Below the pieces are notes generated by a model, which had not been told where the DNA came from, searched no databases, and saw nothing but the letters and a program-made list of their open reading frames with translations. A program made the translations under genes and the position numbers. Source: Streptomyces vinaceus (GTDB lineage: Bacteria; Actinomycetota; Actinomycetes; Streptomycetales; Streptomycetaceae). From it: 64,000 nt of DNA. Positions 28,458-36,530 of the stretch are shown one piece after another. The DNA lies in NCBI RefSeq assembly GCF_008704935.1, contig NZ_CP023692.1:1488001-1552000 (forward strand), read 5' to 3'. Each line of letters starts with the position of its first letter. The first letter of the stretch is position 1.

Positions 28458-29035
28458 TCGCGGGCCTGCTCCTCGCCGCCGGGGGCGGCCGCCGCCTGGG
28501 GGGCCGCCCCAAGGCGCTGCTCCCGTACCGCGGCCGCCCGCTGGTCGAGAACGCCGTACGGGTGCTGCGCGAGGCGGGCTGCGGGCCGGTCCACGTGGTG
28601 CTCGGCGCCGCCGCGGCCGAGGTCCGCGAGCGGGCGGACCTCAGCGGCTGCGTGGTCGTGGACAACCCCGACTGGGCGCAGGGCATGGGCTCGTCCCTGC
28701 GCGTCGGCCTCGCCTCGCTCGCCGGTACGGGCGCCGGCGCGGCCCTCGTCTCGCTGGTGGACCAGCCGGGGATCGGGCCCGCGGCCGTGGCCCGGGTCCT
28801 GGCGGCGTACCGCTCCCCGGCGAGTCTGGCGGCGGCGTCGTACGGCGGGGAGCGCGGGCATCCGGTGCTCTTCGGCGCCGACCGCTGGGCGGACATCGCG
28901 GCGACGGCGACCGGGGACAAGGGCGCGCGGGTGCACCTGACAGATCACGCCGACGAGCTCACGCTGGTGGAGTGCGGGGACATCGCCGAGCCCTTCGACA
29001 TCGACACCCCGCCCGACCTGGCACGACTGGCTTGA
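28412..29035 (+). CDS. MobA-like nucleotidyltransferase (molybdenum cofactor cytidylyltransferase type)
   Basis: A 207-residue NTP transferase. The nucleotide-binding start LLLAAGGGRRLGGRPKALLPYRG, HVVLGAAAAEV, ALVSLVDQPGIG and GHPVLFGADRW are family marks of MobA/MocA/CoxI-like enzymes. These often mature the molybdopterin cofactor of xanthine dehydrogenases, which would fit the purine theme here, but no dehydrogenase gene is in the window. No good ribosome site is seen, so translation may be coupled to the overlapping short ORF. Confidence 0.82.
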   Translation: MSSTTHSTDATASPVIAGLLLAAGGGRRLGGRPKALLPYRGRPLVENAVRVLREAGCGPVHVVLGAAAAEVRERADLSGCVVVDNPDWAQGMGSSLRVGLASLAGTGAGAALVSLVDQPGIGPAAVARVLAAYRSPASLAAASYGGERGHPVLFGADRWADIAATATGDKGARVHLTDHADELTLVECGDIAEPFDIDTPPDLARLA

Positions 29036-29126
29036 GCGGCGGCCGCGGGGCGGTTGAGCGGGCAGTGACGACGATGGCACTGAGGGCCACCGGGGGCCCG
29101 AATGTGTCGACTCAGAGAATCTCGAC

Positions 29127-29180
29127 ATCAACAAACCATTGAACTTCCACCATAAGGAAATTACTATCCACTGGTCAGAA
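29127..29180 (+). promoter_or_regulatory. aceB promoter with tandem AllR-type boxes
   Basis: Promoter TTGAAC (29139) - 17 bases - TACTAT (29162). Box TTCCACCATAAGGAA (29145-29159) fills the spacer and ATCCACTGGTCAGAA (29166-29180), 21 bp on, covers the -10 and start point. A degenerate TTCAAC-type element (29127-29143) overlaps the -35. The arrangement predicts repression together with the allantoin genes. About 130 bases of leader follow. Confidence 0.65.
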
Positions 29181-29307
29181 GCGCCCTGAACCCCCAGACG
29201 GCGCCCGCGACCGTATCCCGGAACTCTCCACCCCGGCGGCACTGCGTGCCGTCCTGCGCGAGCATTCCCCGCGGCCGCCAGGCACCGCCGCTGAAGGAGT
29301 GACAGAT

Positions 29308-30936
29308 ATGTCCGCACCAGCGCCGTCATCGCTGGCCATCGTCGACGCCGAGCCCCTGCCCCGGCAGGACGAAGTCCTGACCGAGGCGGCCCTCGCGTTC
29401 GTGGCCGAGCTCCACCGGCGGTTCACGCCCCGCCGCGACGAACTCCTCGCCCGCCGCGCCGAGCGCCGCGCCGAAATCGCCCGCACCTCCCACCTCGACT
29501 TCCTCCCGGACACCGCACAGGTCCGCGAGGGCGACTGGAAGGTCGCGCCGGCGCCGGCCGCGCTGAACGACCGCCGTGTGGAGATCACCGGTCCGACCGA
29601 CCGCAAGATGACCGTCAACGCCCTGAACTCGGGCGCCAAGGTCTGGCTCGCCGACTTCGAGGACGCCTCGGCCCCCACCTGGGAAAACGTCGTCCTCGGC
29701 CAGCTCAACCTGATCGACGCCTACGAGCGCCGCATCGACTTCACCGACCCGCGCACGGGCAAGTCGTACGCCCTGAAGCCGGCCGAACAGCTGGCGACCG
29801 TCGTGATGCGCCCGCGCGGCTGGCACCTGGAGGAGCGTCACCTCCAGGTCGAGGGGCGCCCGGTCGCCGGCGCGCTGGTCGACTTCGGCCTGTACTTCTT
29901 CCACAACGCCAAGCGGCTCATCGAGCTCGGCAAGGGCCCGTACTTCTACCTGCCGAAGACGGAGTCGCACCTGGAGGCGCGCCTCTGGAACGAGATCTTC
30001 GTCTTCTCGCAGGACTACGTCGGCATCCCGCAGGGCACGGTCCGCGCGACCGTCCTGATCGAGACCATCACGGCCGCGTACGAGATGGAGGAGATCCTCT
30101 ACGAGCTGCGCGACCACGCGGCGGGCCTGAACGCCGGCCGCTGGGACTACCTGTTCTCGATCGTGAAGAACTTCCGTGACGGTGGCGAGAAGTTCGTCCT
30201 CCCGGACCGCAACGCGGTGACGATGACGGCCCCGTTCATGCGGGCGTACACCGAACTCCTGGTCCGCACCTGCCACAAGCGCGGGGCGCACGCCATCGGC
30301 GGCATGGCGGCCTTCATCCCGTCCCGCAAGGACGCCGAGGCCAACCGGATCGCGTTCGAGAAGGTCAAGGCCGACAAGGACCGCGAGGCGGGCGACGGCT
30401 TCGACGGCTCGTGGGTGGCCCACCCCGACCTGGTCCCGATCGCGATGGCCTCCTTCGACGCGGTCCTCGGCGAGAAGCCGAACCAGAAGGACCGGCTGCG
30501 CGAGGACGTCTCCGTCGCCCCCGGCGAGCTCATCGCGATCGACTCCCTCGACGCGAAGCCGACGTACGAGGGCCTGCGCAACGCGGTCCAGGTCGGCATC
30601 CGCTACATCGAGGCCTGGCTGCGCGGCCTGGGCGCGGTCGGCATCTTCGGCCTGATGGAGGACGCGGCCACCGCCGAGATCTCCCGCTCCCAGATCTGGC
30701 AGTGGATCAACGCCGGTGTCGTCTTCGAGCACGAGGGCGCGCCCGTGCGGGCCACCGCCGACCTCGCCCGCGAGATCGCCGCCGGCGAACTGGCGGCGAT
30801 CCGCGCCGAGATCGGCGAGGAGGCCTTCGCGGCCGGGAAGTGGCAGCAGGCCCACGACCTCCTCCTCCAGGTCTCCCTGGACGCGGACTACGCGGACTTC
30901 CTGACCCTCCCGGCCTACGACCAACTGGTCGGCTGA
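29308..30936 (+). CDS. aceB: Malate synthase A
   Basis: Condenses glyoxylate with acetyl-CoA to malate, 542 residues, the size of bacterial malate synthase A. Conserved segments are ADFEDASAPTWENVV, RPRGWHLEERH, YFYLPKTESHLEARLW, ATVLIETITAAYEMEEILYE and MTAPFMRAY; GIFGLMEDAATAEISRSQIW is the C-terminal signature. The ATG has GAAGGAG eight bases upstream; the GTG at 29299 overlaps that site and is unlikely. It gives an outlet for glyoxylate made from allantoin. Confidence 0.95.
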   Translation: MSAPAPSSLAIVDAEPLPRQDEVLTEAALAFVAELHRRFTPRRDELLARRAERRAEIARTSHLDFLPDTAQVREGDWKVAPAPAALNDRRVEITGPTDRKMTVNALNSGAKVWLADFEDASAPTWENVVLGQLNLIDAYERRIDFTDPRTGKSYALKPAEQLATVVMRPRGWHLEERHLQVEGRPVAGALVDFGLYFFHNAKRLIELGKGPYFYLPKTESHLEARLWNEIFVFSQDYVGIPQGTVRATVLIETITAAYEMEEILYELRDHAAGLNAGRWDYLFSIVKNFRDGGEKFVLPDRNAVTMTAPFMRAYTELLVRTCHKRGAHAIGGMAAFIPSRKDAEANRIAFEKVKADKDREAGDGFDGSWVAHPDLVPIAMASFDAVLGEKPNQKDRLREDVSVAPGELIAIDSLDAKPTYEGLRNAVQVGIRYIEAWLRGLGAVGIFGLMEDAATAEISRSQIWQWINAGVVFEHEGAPVRATADLAREIAAGELAAIRAEIGEEAFAAGKWQQAHDLLLQVSLDADYADFLTLPAYDQLVG

Positions 30937-30975
30937 CGCCCACCGTCGGCTGACCCGCACAGCAGCCGAACCCCC

Positions 30976-31012
30976 CCTCCGCCCCCCAGGCCCCCGGCCT
31001 GGGGGGCGGAGG
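30976..31012 (+). terminator. Terminator downstream of aceB
   Basis: A perfect 15-bp stem (CCTCCGCCCCCCAGG against CCTGGGGGGCGGAGG) with a seven-base loop, 40 bases after the malate synthase stop codon. Confidence 0.8.
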
Positions 31013-31067
31013 CGCGTCCGGAACCCGGCCACGGAAGCGGAACTTGACGGCCCGACCGATCGATCGG

Positions 31068-31108
31068 TTGTTACTTCATCGTAACTTTCCTGTACCTAGC
31101 GGTAACAA
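31068..31108. promoter_or_regulatory. GTTAC/GTAAC repeats upstream of the GDSL lipase gene
   Basis: TTGTTAC (31068), GTAAC (31081) and GTAACAA (31102) make two nested inverted repeats. Similar GTTACC/GTAAC words occur before the secreted hydrolase at 4.3 kb. Confidence 0.35.
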
Positions 31109-31218
31109 CGCGCGCCGTGTCACCTTTCCGATGCCACCGGCCGGCGGTACCCCCACTTTCCCAGCCATGCACCGGAGTTCTCTTCGGCATTGCCATGGCC
31201 GACCGCAGGAGTTCCGCC

Positions 31219-32409
31219 GTGATCGGATTCCGCACCGCCAGCAAGGACCGGGCCCGTAGTCGAGTGCGACGGCTCGCCGGGGCCGGGATGGTTCTGCCGC
31301 TCGCCGTCAGCGCTCTGGTCGCCGGCTCCGCCGGGACCTCCGCGGCCAGTCCCGGGACCGGGCCCACCGCCGTGGTCTCCATGGGCGACAGCTACATCTC
31401 CGGCGAGGCCGGCCGCTGGAAGGGCAACAGCCTGACCAACAGCGGGAACCGGACCGGGACGGACCGCGCCTGGGTCTCCGGGAGCACCTACGACCCCGCC
31501 AAGGTGTACGGGAGCACCGCCGGAGGGTGCCACCGCTCCGACTCCGCCGAGGTCAAGAGCGCCGGGGCGATCGCCGACGTGGCCGTGAACCTGGCCTGCT
31601 CCGGGGCGGTTTCCGAGAACGTCTTCCGCGCCTCCAACGGCGGCGTCGCCTTCAAGGGCGAGGCCCCGCAGGCCGATCAGCTCGCCGCGGTGGCCCGCGC
31701 GAACGACGTCAAGGTCATCGCGCTGTCCATCGGCGGCAACGACCTCGGCTTCGCCGACATCATCAAGGACTGCGCCCTCGACTTCGCCCTGTGGGGCTCG
31801 TACTGCTACGACGACCAGCAGTACGGGGTCGACGAGAAGATGGACGGGGTGATGGCGAACGTCGGCAAGTCCCTCGACGAGATCCGCGCCGTGATGCGGA
31901 GCGCCGGCTACACCGACTCCTCGTACCGGATCGTCCTGCAGTCCTACCCGTCGCCGATCCCGCGCGGCGCCGAGAACCGGTACACGCAGAGCGACTGGAG
32001 CCGCCTCAACACCGGCGGCTGCCCGTTCTGGAACCGGGACTCGGACTGGGCGCGCGATTCGCTCGTGCCGCAGATCGCCGGACGGCTCAAGGCAGTTGCC
32101 GCTGCCAAGGGCGTGCAGTTCCTGGACCTGCGGGACATGATGCAGGGCCGCGAGGTGTGCGCGAAGACCAGCAAGCAGGTCAGCAGCTCGGCCCCCGCGT
32201 CGGCGAAGACGAGCGAGTGGGCGCGCTGGATCGACAGCAGCGAGACGCAGGGGCTGGTCCAGGAGTCCATGCACCCGAACTACTTCGGCCAGCTGGCGGT
32301 CGGGCGCTGCCTGAACCTCGCCGTCGCCCAGCCCGCGAACTCCGCATCCAGCTGCAAGAACACCGCCGGAGCGGACCACACGGGGATGTTCCTGACGCCC
32401 GCCCCCTGA
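31219..32409 (+). CDS. Secreted SGNH/GDSL-family lipase/esterase
   Basis: An exported SGNH hydrolase of about 396 residues. The GTG is chosen because AGGAG stands seven bases before it; an ATG at 31195 and the frame start at 31117 are alternatives. A basic N-terminus and hydrophobic segment end near TSAAS (signal peptide). Block I is VSMGDSYISGEAGRW (nucleophile Ser), block III IGGNDLGFADII, and the C-terminal catalytic His is in SMHPNYFGQLA. Several Cys suggest disulphides, as in Streptomyces SGNH lipases. Substrate unknown. Confidence 0.88.
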   Translation: MIGFRTASKDRARSRVRRLAGAGMVLPLAVSALVAGSAGTSAASPGTGPTAVVSMGDSYISGEAGRWKGNSLTNSGNRTGTDRAWVSGSTYDPAKVYGSTAGGCHRSDSAEVKSAGAIADVAVNLACSGAVSENVFRASNGGVAFKGEAPQADQLAAVARANDVKVIALSIGGNDLGFADIIKDCALDFALWGSYCYDDQQYGVDEKMDGVMANVGKSLDEIRAVMRSAGYTDSSYRIVLQSYPSPIPRGAENRYTQSDWSRLNTGGCPFWNRDSDWARDSLVPQIAGRLKAVAAAKGVQFLDLRDMMQGREVCAKTSKQVSSSAPASAKTSEWARWIDSSETQGLVQESMHPNYFGQLAVGRCLNLAVAQPANSASSCKNTAGADHTGMFLTPAP

Positions 32410-32435
32410 GCACCGGTACGCGCCTTCCGGATCCG

Positions 32436-32465
32436 GGGCGCCCGCGGAGACCTCCGCGGGCGCCC
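32436..32465. terminator. Hairpin terminator between GDSL lipase and TetR genes
   Basis: A perfect 14-bp stem (GGGCGCCCGCGGAG with CTCCGCGGGCGCCC), two-base loop, followed by TTT on the plus strand. It serves the convergent pair. Confidence 0.8.
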
Positions 32466-32488
32466 TTTCCCGTCCCCGCCGAGCGCGG

Positions 32489-33085
32489 TCAGCCCCGTAC
32501 GGCGGCCAGTGCCTCGTCGTACAGGGCCGCCAGGTCGGCGCCGCCGCCGCTGCGGACCCAGGCCTCGGTGGCGGCGTCCACACAGGCGAACACGGTGGCG
32601 GTGACGGCCGCGGCGCGCACCTGCGGGACCGGGCCCTCCCCGGCCGGCATCCGGGCCGTGACGGCGGGCTGGACCATCTCCTGCCAGCGCAGCCGCTTCT
32701 GCGTGTAGCGGGCGCGCAGTGGCGGAGTGGCGAAGATCAGCGTCGTGATCTCCAGCAGCTGACCGGGGTCGCCGTGCACCTCCATGAGCACCTCGAATCC
32801 GGCCCGCAGCGCCTCCCACGGGGTGGCGGCGGCGGGCTGGGCCTCCACCGTCCTGCGCAGCAGCTCGCCGAGCTCCTCCTGCTCGCCGCAGACGATGTCC
32901 TCCTTGGTACCGAAGTACCGGAAGAGCGACCGCTGGGAGATCCCCGCCTCCTTGGCGATCTGCGCGATGGTCGTGGCCTCGTACCCCTGCTCGGCGAAGA
33001 GCCTCATGGCCGTGTCGAAGATGCTCGCCACCACGGCCTGCCGGGAGCGGTCCCACAGGCTCGGCTGCGTTGCGGTTGTCCCCAT
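32489..33085 (-). CDS. TetR/AcrR-family repressor
   Basis: A 198-residue TetR regulator with HTH at about residues 15-60 (IFDTAMRLFAEQGYEATTI, AGISQRSLFRYFGTKED) and a C-terminal ligand domain. I start at the ATG giving MGTTATQPSLWDRSRQ; the longer frame would run into the palindromic operator at 33131-33149. It is divergent from an SDR gene, the usual TetR arrangement, so it probably represses that gene and itself. Confidence 0.9.
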   Translation of the reverse strand: MGTTATQPSLWDRSRQAVVASIFDTAMRLFAEQGYEATTIAQIAKEAGISQRSLFRYFGTKEDIVCGEQEELGELLRRTVEAQPAAATPWEALRAGFEVLMEVHGDPGQLLEITTLIFATPPLRARYTQKRLRWQEMVQPAVTARMPAGEGPVPQVRAAAVTATVFACVDAATEAWVRSGGGADLAALYDEALAAVRG

Positions 33086-33130
33086 CGGGCCAGCATATAG
33101 GCGGACCGCCTGTCTGACTCCAGCTGTCCG

Positions 33131-33149
33131 CTTGGCAGTGACTGCCAAG
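33131..33149. promoter_or_regulatory. Perfect 19-bp palindrome CTTGGCAGTGACTGCCAAG (TetR operator candidate)
   Basis: Two exact 9-bp arms around a central G, midway between the divergent TetR and SDR genes (46 bases from the TetR start, 49 from the SDR start). This is the size and position expected for a TetR-family operator. Confidence 0.75.
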
Positions 33150-33197
33150 CAGGCATACAGTGATGCCAGACGTTGTCATCCATGGGCAGGAGCCACT

Positions 33198-34007
33198 GTG
33201 AACGCGGTCGACTACCGAGGCAGGACCACCCTGATCACCGGCGCGAGCTCGGGCCTGGGCGCCGAGTTCGCGCGCCAGCTCGCCGCGCGGGGATCCGACC
33301 TCGTGCTCGTCGCCCGCCGGGAGGACCGCCTGAAGGCGCTCGCCGGCCAGCTGGCGGCGGCGCACGGCGTCCAGGTCGAGCCGGTCGCCATGGACCTGTC
33401 CGTCGAGGGGTGCGGGGAGCTGCTGGCCGCCGAGGTCGAACGGCGCGGGATCACGGTCTCCAGCGTCATCAACAACGCCGGCTTCGGCACGTACGGGCGC
33501 TTCCACACGGAGGAGCCGCAGCGGCTGCGCCAGGAGGTGGCCCTCGACGTGATGGCCGTCGTCGACATCAGCCGCGCCTTCATCGGCCCGCTGCGCGGGC
33601 GCGGCGACGGCGTGCTGGTCAACGTGGCCAGCGTGGCCGGCTACCAGCCCGTCCCGAACATGGCCGTCTACGGCGCCAGCAAGGCCTTCGTCCTCAGCTT
33701 CACGGAGGCCCTGTGGCAGGAGTCCCAGGGCACCGGCCTGCGGGTCATGGCACTGTCGCCCGGCGCGACGAAGACGGAGTTCTTCGACGTCGTCGGCACG
33801 GAGGACGCCGCTAGCGGCACCAGGATGCAGAGCTCCGAGGAGGTCGTGCGCACCGCGCTGAAGGCCCTGGACCGGCGCAACCCGCCGCCGAGCGTGATCT
33901 CCGGAGCCATGAACCGCGCCATGGCCTTCAGCGGACGCCTCGCGAGCCGCCGCACGGTCGTACGGATGGTGGACCGGATGTCCTCGCCGCGGCGGGCCAC
34001 CGTGTAG
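33198..34007 (+). CDS. SDR family NAD(P)-dependent oxidoreductase (DltE/YqjQ-like)
   Basis: A 269-residue short-chain dehydrogenase: TGASSGLGAEFARQLAARG, LVARREDRL, NNAGFGTYG, catalytic Ser in VASVAGYQP and Tyr/Lys in YGASKAF, with a C-terminal extension resembling the DltE/YqjQ-like group. The GTG follows CAGGAG. It is divergent from the TetR repressor and is its likely target; the substrate is unknown. Confidence 0.88.
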   Translation: MNAVDYRGRTTLITGASSGLGAEFARQLAARGSDLVLVARREDRLKALAGQLAAAHGVQVEPVAMDLSVEGCGELLAAEVERRGITVSSVINNAGFGTYGRFHTEEPQRLRQEVALDVMAVVDISRAFIGPLRGRGDGVLVNVASVAGYQPVPNMAVYGASKAFVLSFTEALWQESQGTGLRVMALSPGATKTEFFDVVGTEDAASGTRMQSSEEVVRTALKALDRRNPPPSVISGAMNRAMAFSGRLASRRTVVRMVDRMSSPRRATV

Positions 34008-34052
34008 CGCGAGGGCGGCGGCGCCCGGAAACGGGATGATCGCGGCGGCCGC

Positions 34053-34081
34053 GGGCTGGCATGATCCGCTCATGCCAGCCC
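34053..34081 (+). promoter_or_regulatory. 11-bp inverted repeat folding over the start codon of the exonuclease gene
   Basis: GGGCTGGCATG and CATGCCAGCCC are exact reverse complements with a seven-base loop. The right arm contains the ATG of the downstream gene. In RNA it would hide the start codon; in DNA it could be an operator. Confidence 0.45.
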
Positions 34082-34704
34082 GTACCGAGCGCACCGCGCG
34101 ACCCGCCCGCCCCAGCCTCTACATCTCCGTCGACATCGAGGCCGACGGCCCGATCCCCGGCCCGTACTCGATGATCAGTTTCGGGGCCGCCGTCGCGGGG
34201 CGGCAGGACGGCGCATCGTACACGGCCACCGACCCCGAGAGCCGGACCTTCTACCGCGAACTGCGCCCGATCAGCGGGCAGTACGTGCCCGAGGCGCTCG
34301 CCGTCAGCGGGCTCGACCGGGAGCGGCTGCTGCGCGAGGGCGCCGAACCGGCGGCGGCCATGGCCGAGTTCCGCGCCTGGGTGCGGGAGGTCTCCGCCGA
34401 GGCCGGGGCGCAGCCCGTGATGTGCGGCTACCCGGCCTCCTTCGACTGGACCTTCCTGTACTGGTACTTGATGAGCTTCGGCGGCGAGAGCCCCTTCGGG
34501 CACTCCGGCTGCCTCGACATGAAGACCCTGTACGCGACGAAGGCGGGCGTGCCGCTGCGGGCGGCGGTCAAGGGCCGGATGCCCCGGGAACTCCTCTCCG
34601 CCCGCCGCCACACCCACCACGCCCTCGACGACGCCATCGAGCAGGCGGAACTGATGAGCAACCTCATGCTCTGGACGCCCGCGGCCCCCGGGGGCGCCGG
34701 CTGA
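34072..34704 (+). CDS. DEDD-family 3'-5' exonuclease-like protein
   Basis: A 210-residue RNase T/DnaQ-like nuclease. ExoI is SVDIEADGPIPGPYSMISFG (Asp, Glu), ExoII is in CGYPASFDWTFLYWY (Asp), and ExoIII is HHALDDAIEQAELM (His, Asp), so the DEDDh set looks complete. It could trim RNA or DNA; the substrate is unknown. The ATG lies within a hairpin and has no clear Shine-Dalgarno; an upstream ATG at 34036 is the alternative. Confidence 0.82.
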   Translation: MPARTERTARPARPSLYISVDIEADGPIPGPYSMISFGAAVAGRQDGASYTATDPESRTFYRELRPISGQYVPEALAVSGLDRERLLREGAEPAAAMAEFRAWVREVSAEAGAQPVMCGYPASFDWTFLYWYLMSFGGESPFGHSGCLDMKTLYATKAGVPLRAAVKGRMPRELLSARRHTHHALDDAIEQAELMSNLMLWTPAAPGGAG

Positions 34705-34712
34705 CGCGGAAG

Positions 34713-34761
34713 CGGCCGGTGCGTACGCCACACCCGCAGTGGGTGGCGTACGCACCGGCCG
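34713..34761. terminator. 19-bp stem terminator between exonuclease and purine permease genes
   Basis: The arms 34713-34731 and 34743-34761 are exact reverse complements around an 11-base loop, between convergent genes. Confidence 0.85.
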
Positions 34762-34798
34762 TTCGGCGCCCGGCCCGGCGGACACCCCGGGCCACGGT

Positions 34799-36184
34799 TC
34801 AGTGCACGGGGACCGGTTCCGGGGCGGCGGCTCCGGCGCGCTGGGCTCCGAAGTGGTTGAAGGCCAGGTTGAGCACGATGGCCACCACGCAGCCCGTGCT
34901 GATGCCCGAGTCCAGGACGACCAACAGGTCCTTGGGGAACGCGTGGTAGAAGTCCGGCGCCGCGATCGGGATCAGGCCGATGCCCACCGAGGCGGCGACG
35001 ATCAGGGCGTTCTCGCCCTTCTCCATGGCCGCGCCCGCGAGGGTCTGGATCCCGCTGGCCGCGACCGAGCCGAAGAGCACGATGCCGGCGCCGCCGAGGA
35101 CCGGCAGCGGGACCACTCCGATGACGGAGGCCGCCATCGGGCACAGGCCCAGCAGGATCAGGATGCCGCCGCCCGCGGCGACGACGAACCGGCTGCGCAC
35201 CTTGGTCATCGCCACGAGCCCGATGTTCTGGGCGAAGGCGCTGCACATGAACCCGTTGAACAGGGGGCTGAGCGCGCTGCCGAGCGTATCGGCGCGCAGT
35301 CCGCCCTCGATGGTCCTCGCGTCCGCCGGCCGGCCGACGATCTTGCCCAGCGCCAGGATGTCGGCGGTGGACTCGGTCATGCACACCAGCATCACGATGC
35401 ACATGGAGACGATGGCGGCGACCTGGAACTGCGGTGCACCGAAGTGGAACGGGGTCGGGAACCCCACCAGCGAGGCGTTCTTGACGGCGTCGAAGCTGGT
35501 CATCCCGAGCGGGAGCGCGATCAGCGTGCCCGCCACCAGGCCGAGCAGGATCGAGATCTGCTGGAGGAAGCCGCGCAGGAACTTGCGCATCAGCAGGACG
35601 ATGACGAGGGTGACGGCGGCCATGCCGATGTTCTTCATCGAGCCGTAGTCGGTGGCGGTGCGGTTGCCGCCCTGCGACCAGTTGAAGGCCACCGGCAGCA
35701 GGGACACGCCGATCAGGGTGATGACCGTACCGGTGACGACCGGTGGGAAGAAGCGGACGAGTTTCCCGAAGTACGGGGCGGCGAAGAAGCCGACGATCCC
35801 CGCGACGATGATCGCGCCGAAGATGACGGGGATGGCGTCCGCGCCCTCCCCCTTGCCTATGGCGATCATCGGGGTCACGCCGGCGAAGGACACGCCGTTG
35901 ACGAAGGGGAGTTTGGCGCCGATCTTCCAGAAGCCGAGGGTCTGGAGGAGGGTGGCGAGGCCGGCGGTGAAGAGCGAGGCGCCCATCAGGAACGCCGTCT
36001 CGGTGGCGGAGAGTCCGACGGCGGGGCCGACGATCATGGGCGGGGCGACGACACCCGCGTACATGGCGGCCACGTGCTGGAGGCCGCTCGTGAGCATCTT
36101 CAGAGGAGGCAGGGTCTCGTCGACCGGGTGCTTCTCCTCCGGTACTGCGACTGCATCTTTGCGAAACCTGGGCGTGTGGGCCAC
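34799..36184 (-). CDS. NCS2-family xanthine/urate permease
   Basis: A nucleobase:cation symporter-2 protein of 461 residues with about 12-14 membrane segments. Family marks are LQHVAAMYAGVVAPPMIVG, the NCS2 motif region TESTADILALGKIVGR and SRFVVAAGGGILILLGLCP. Its place next to 8-oxoguanine deaminase and uricase points to uptake of xanthine or uric acid. The GTG has GGAGGA four bases upstream. It is probably monocistronic, since a long GC-rich spacer separates it from the next gene on this strand. Confidence 0.9.
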   Translation of the reverse strand: MAHTPRFRKDAVAVPEEKHPVDETLPPLKMLTSGLQHVAAMYAGVVAPPMIVGPAVGLSATETAFLMGASLFTAGLATLLQTLGFWKIGAKLPFVNGVSFAGVTPMIAIGKGEGADAIPVIFGAIIVAGIVGFFAAPYFGKLVRFFPPVVTGTVITLIGVSLLPVAFNWSQGGNRTATDYGSMKNIGMAAVTLVIVLLMRKFLRGFLQQISILLGLVAGTLIALPLGMTSFDAVKNASLVGFPTPFHFGAPQFQVAAIVSMCIVMLVCMTESTADILALGKIVGRPADARTIEGGLRADTLGSALSPLFNGFMCSAFAQNIGLVAMTKVRSRFVVAAGGGILILLGLCPMAASVIGVVPLPVLGGAGIVLFGSVAASGIQTLAGAAMEKGENALIVAASVGIGLIPIAAPDFYHAFPKDLLVVLDSGISTGCVVAIVLNLAFNHFGAQRAGAAAPEPVPVH

Positions 36185-36312
36185 GGCTTCCTCCGGTCGG
36201 GTAACACGTCGGCAGGGACGTGGGTGTCTTGGAGGTGGTGCGAAAGCTGTGCGGTCGAGCCGGTGTGGAGTTGTGGTGGTGGAGGGGGTTGCGTGTGTTG
36301 CTCAGGAGGTGC

Positions 36313-36338
36313 GGAAACGATTCGCCCAAACCGTTCCG
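36313..36338. promoter_or_regulatory. Imperfect inverted repeat upstream of the purine permease
   Basis: CGGAAACG and CGTTCCG separated by about 11 bases, some 130 bases upstream of the permease start. It differs from the TTCC-N7-GGAA boxes found elsewhere, and no such box is seen before this gene. Confidence 0.25.
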
Positions 36339-36472
36339 GCCAAGCAGTGGCACGGGGCACCGCCCCGGGAACGCCTTCGGAGGAACCTCGGGCGCTTCCC
36401 GGGAACGGCTGCCGCGGACCCCGCTCGGGTCCGCGGCAGACCGGCCGGGGGCCGTCCCCCCCGGCCGGACTC

Positions 36473-36526
36473 TGGGGGTCCCCCGGCAGAGCCAGGGGTG
36501 GGGGTCCCCCCGGCGGAGCCAGGGGG
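36473..36526. repeat. Two tandem ~26-bp GC-rich copies in the 346-bp spacer 36185-36530
   Basis: Near-identical units (36473-36498 and 36499-36526), each containing GGGGGTCCCCC and GGCRGAGCCAGGGG, lie just after the 8-oxoguanine deaminase gene. With CCGGCCGGGGG/CCCCCCCGGCCGG just upstream (about 36440-36468) they form strong hairpins that likely terminate that transcript. Apart from these and the imperfect repeat at 36313-36338, I see nothing in the spacer. Confidence 0.55.
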
Positions 36527-36530
36527 AAGA

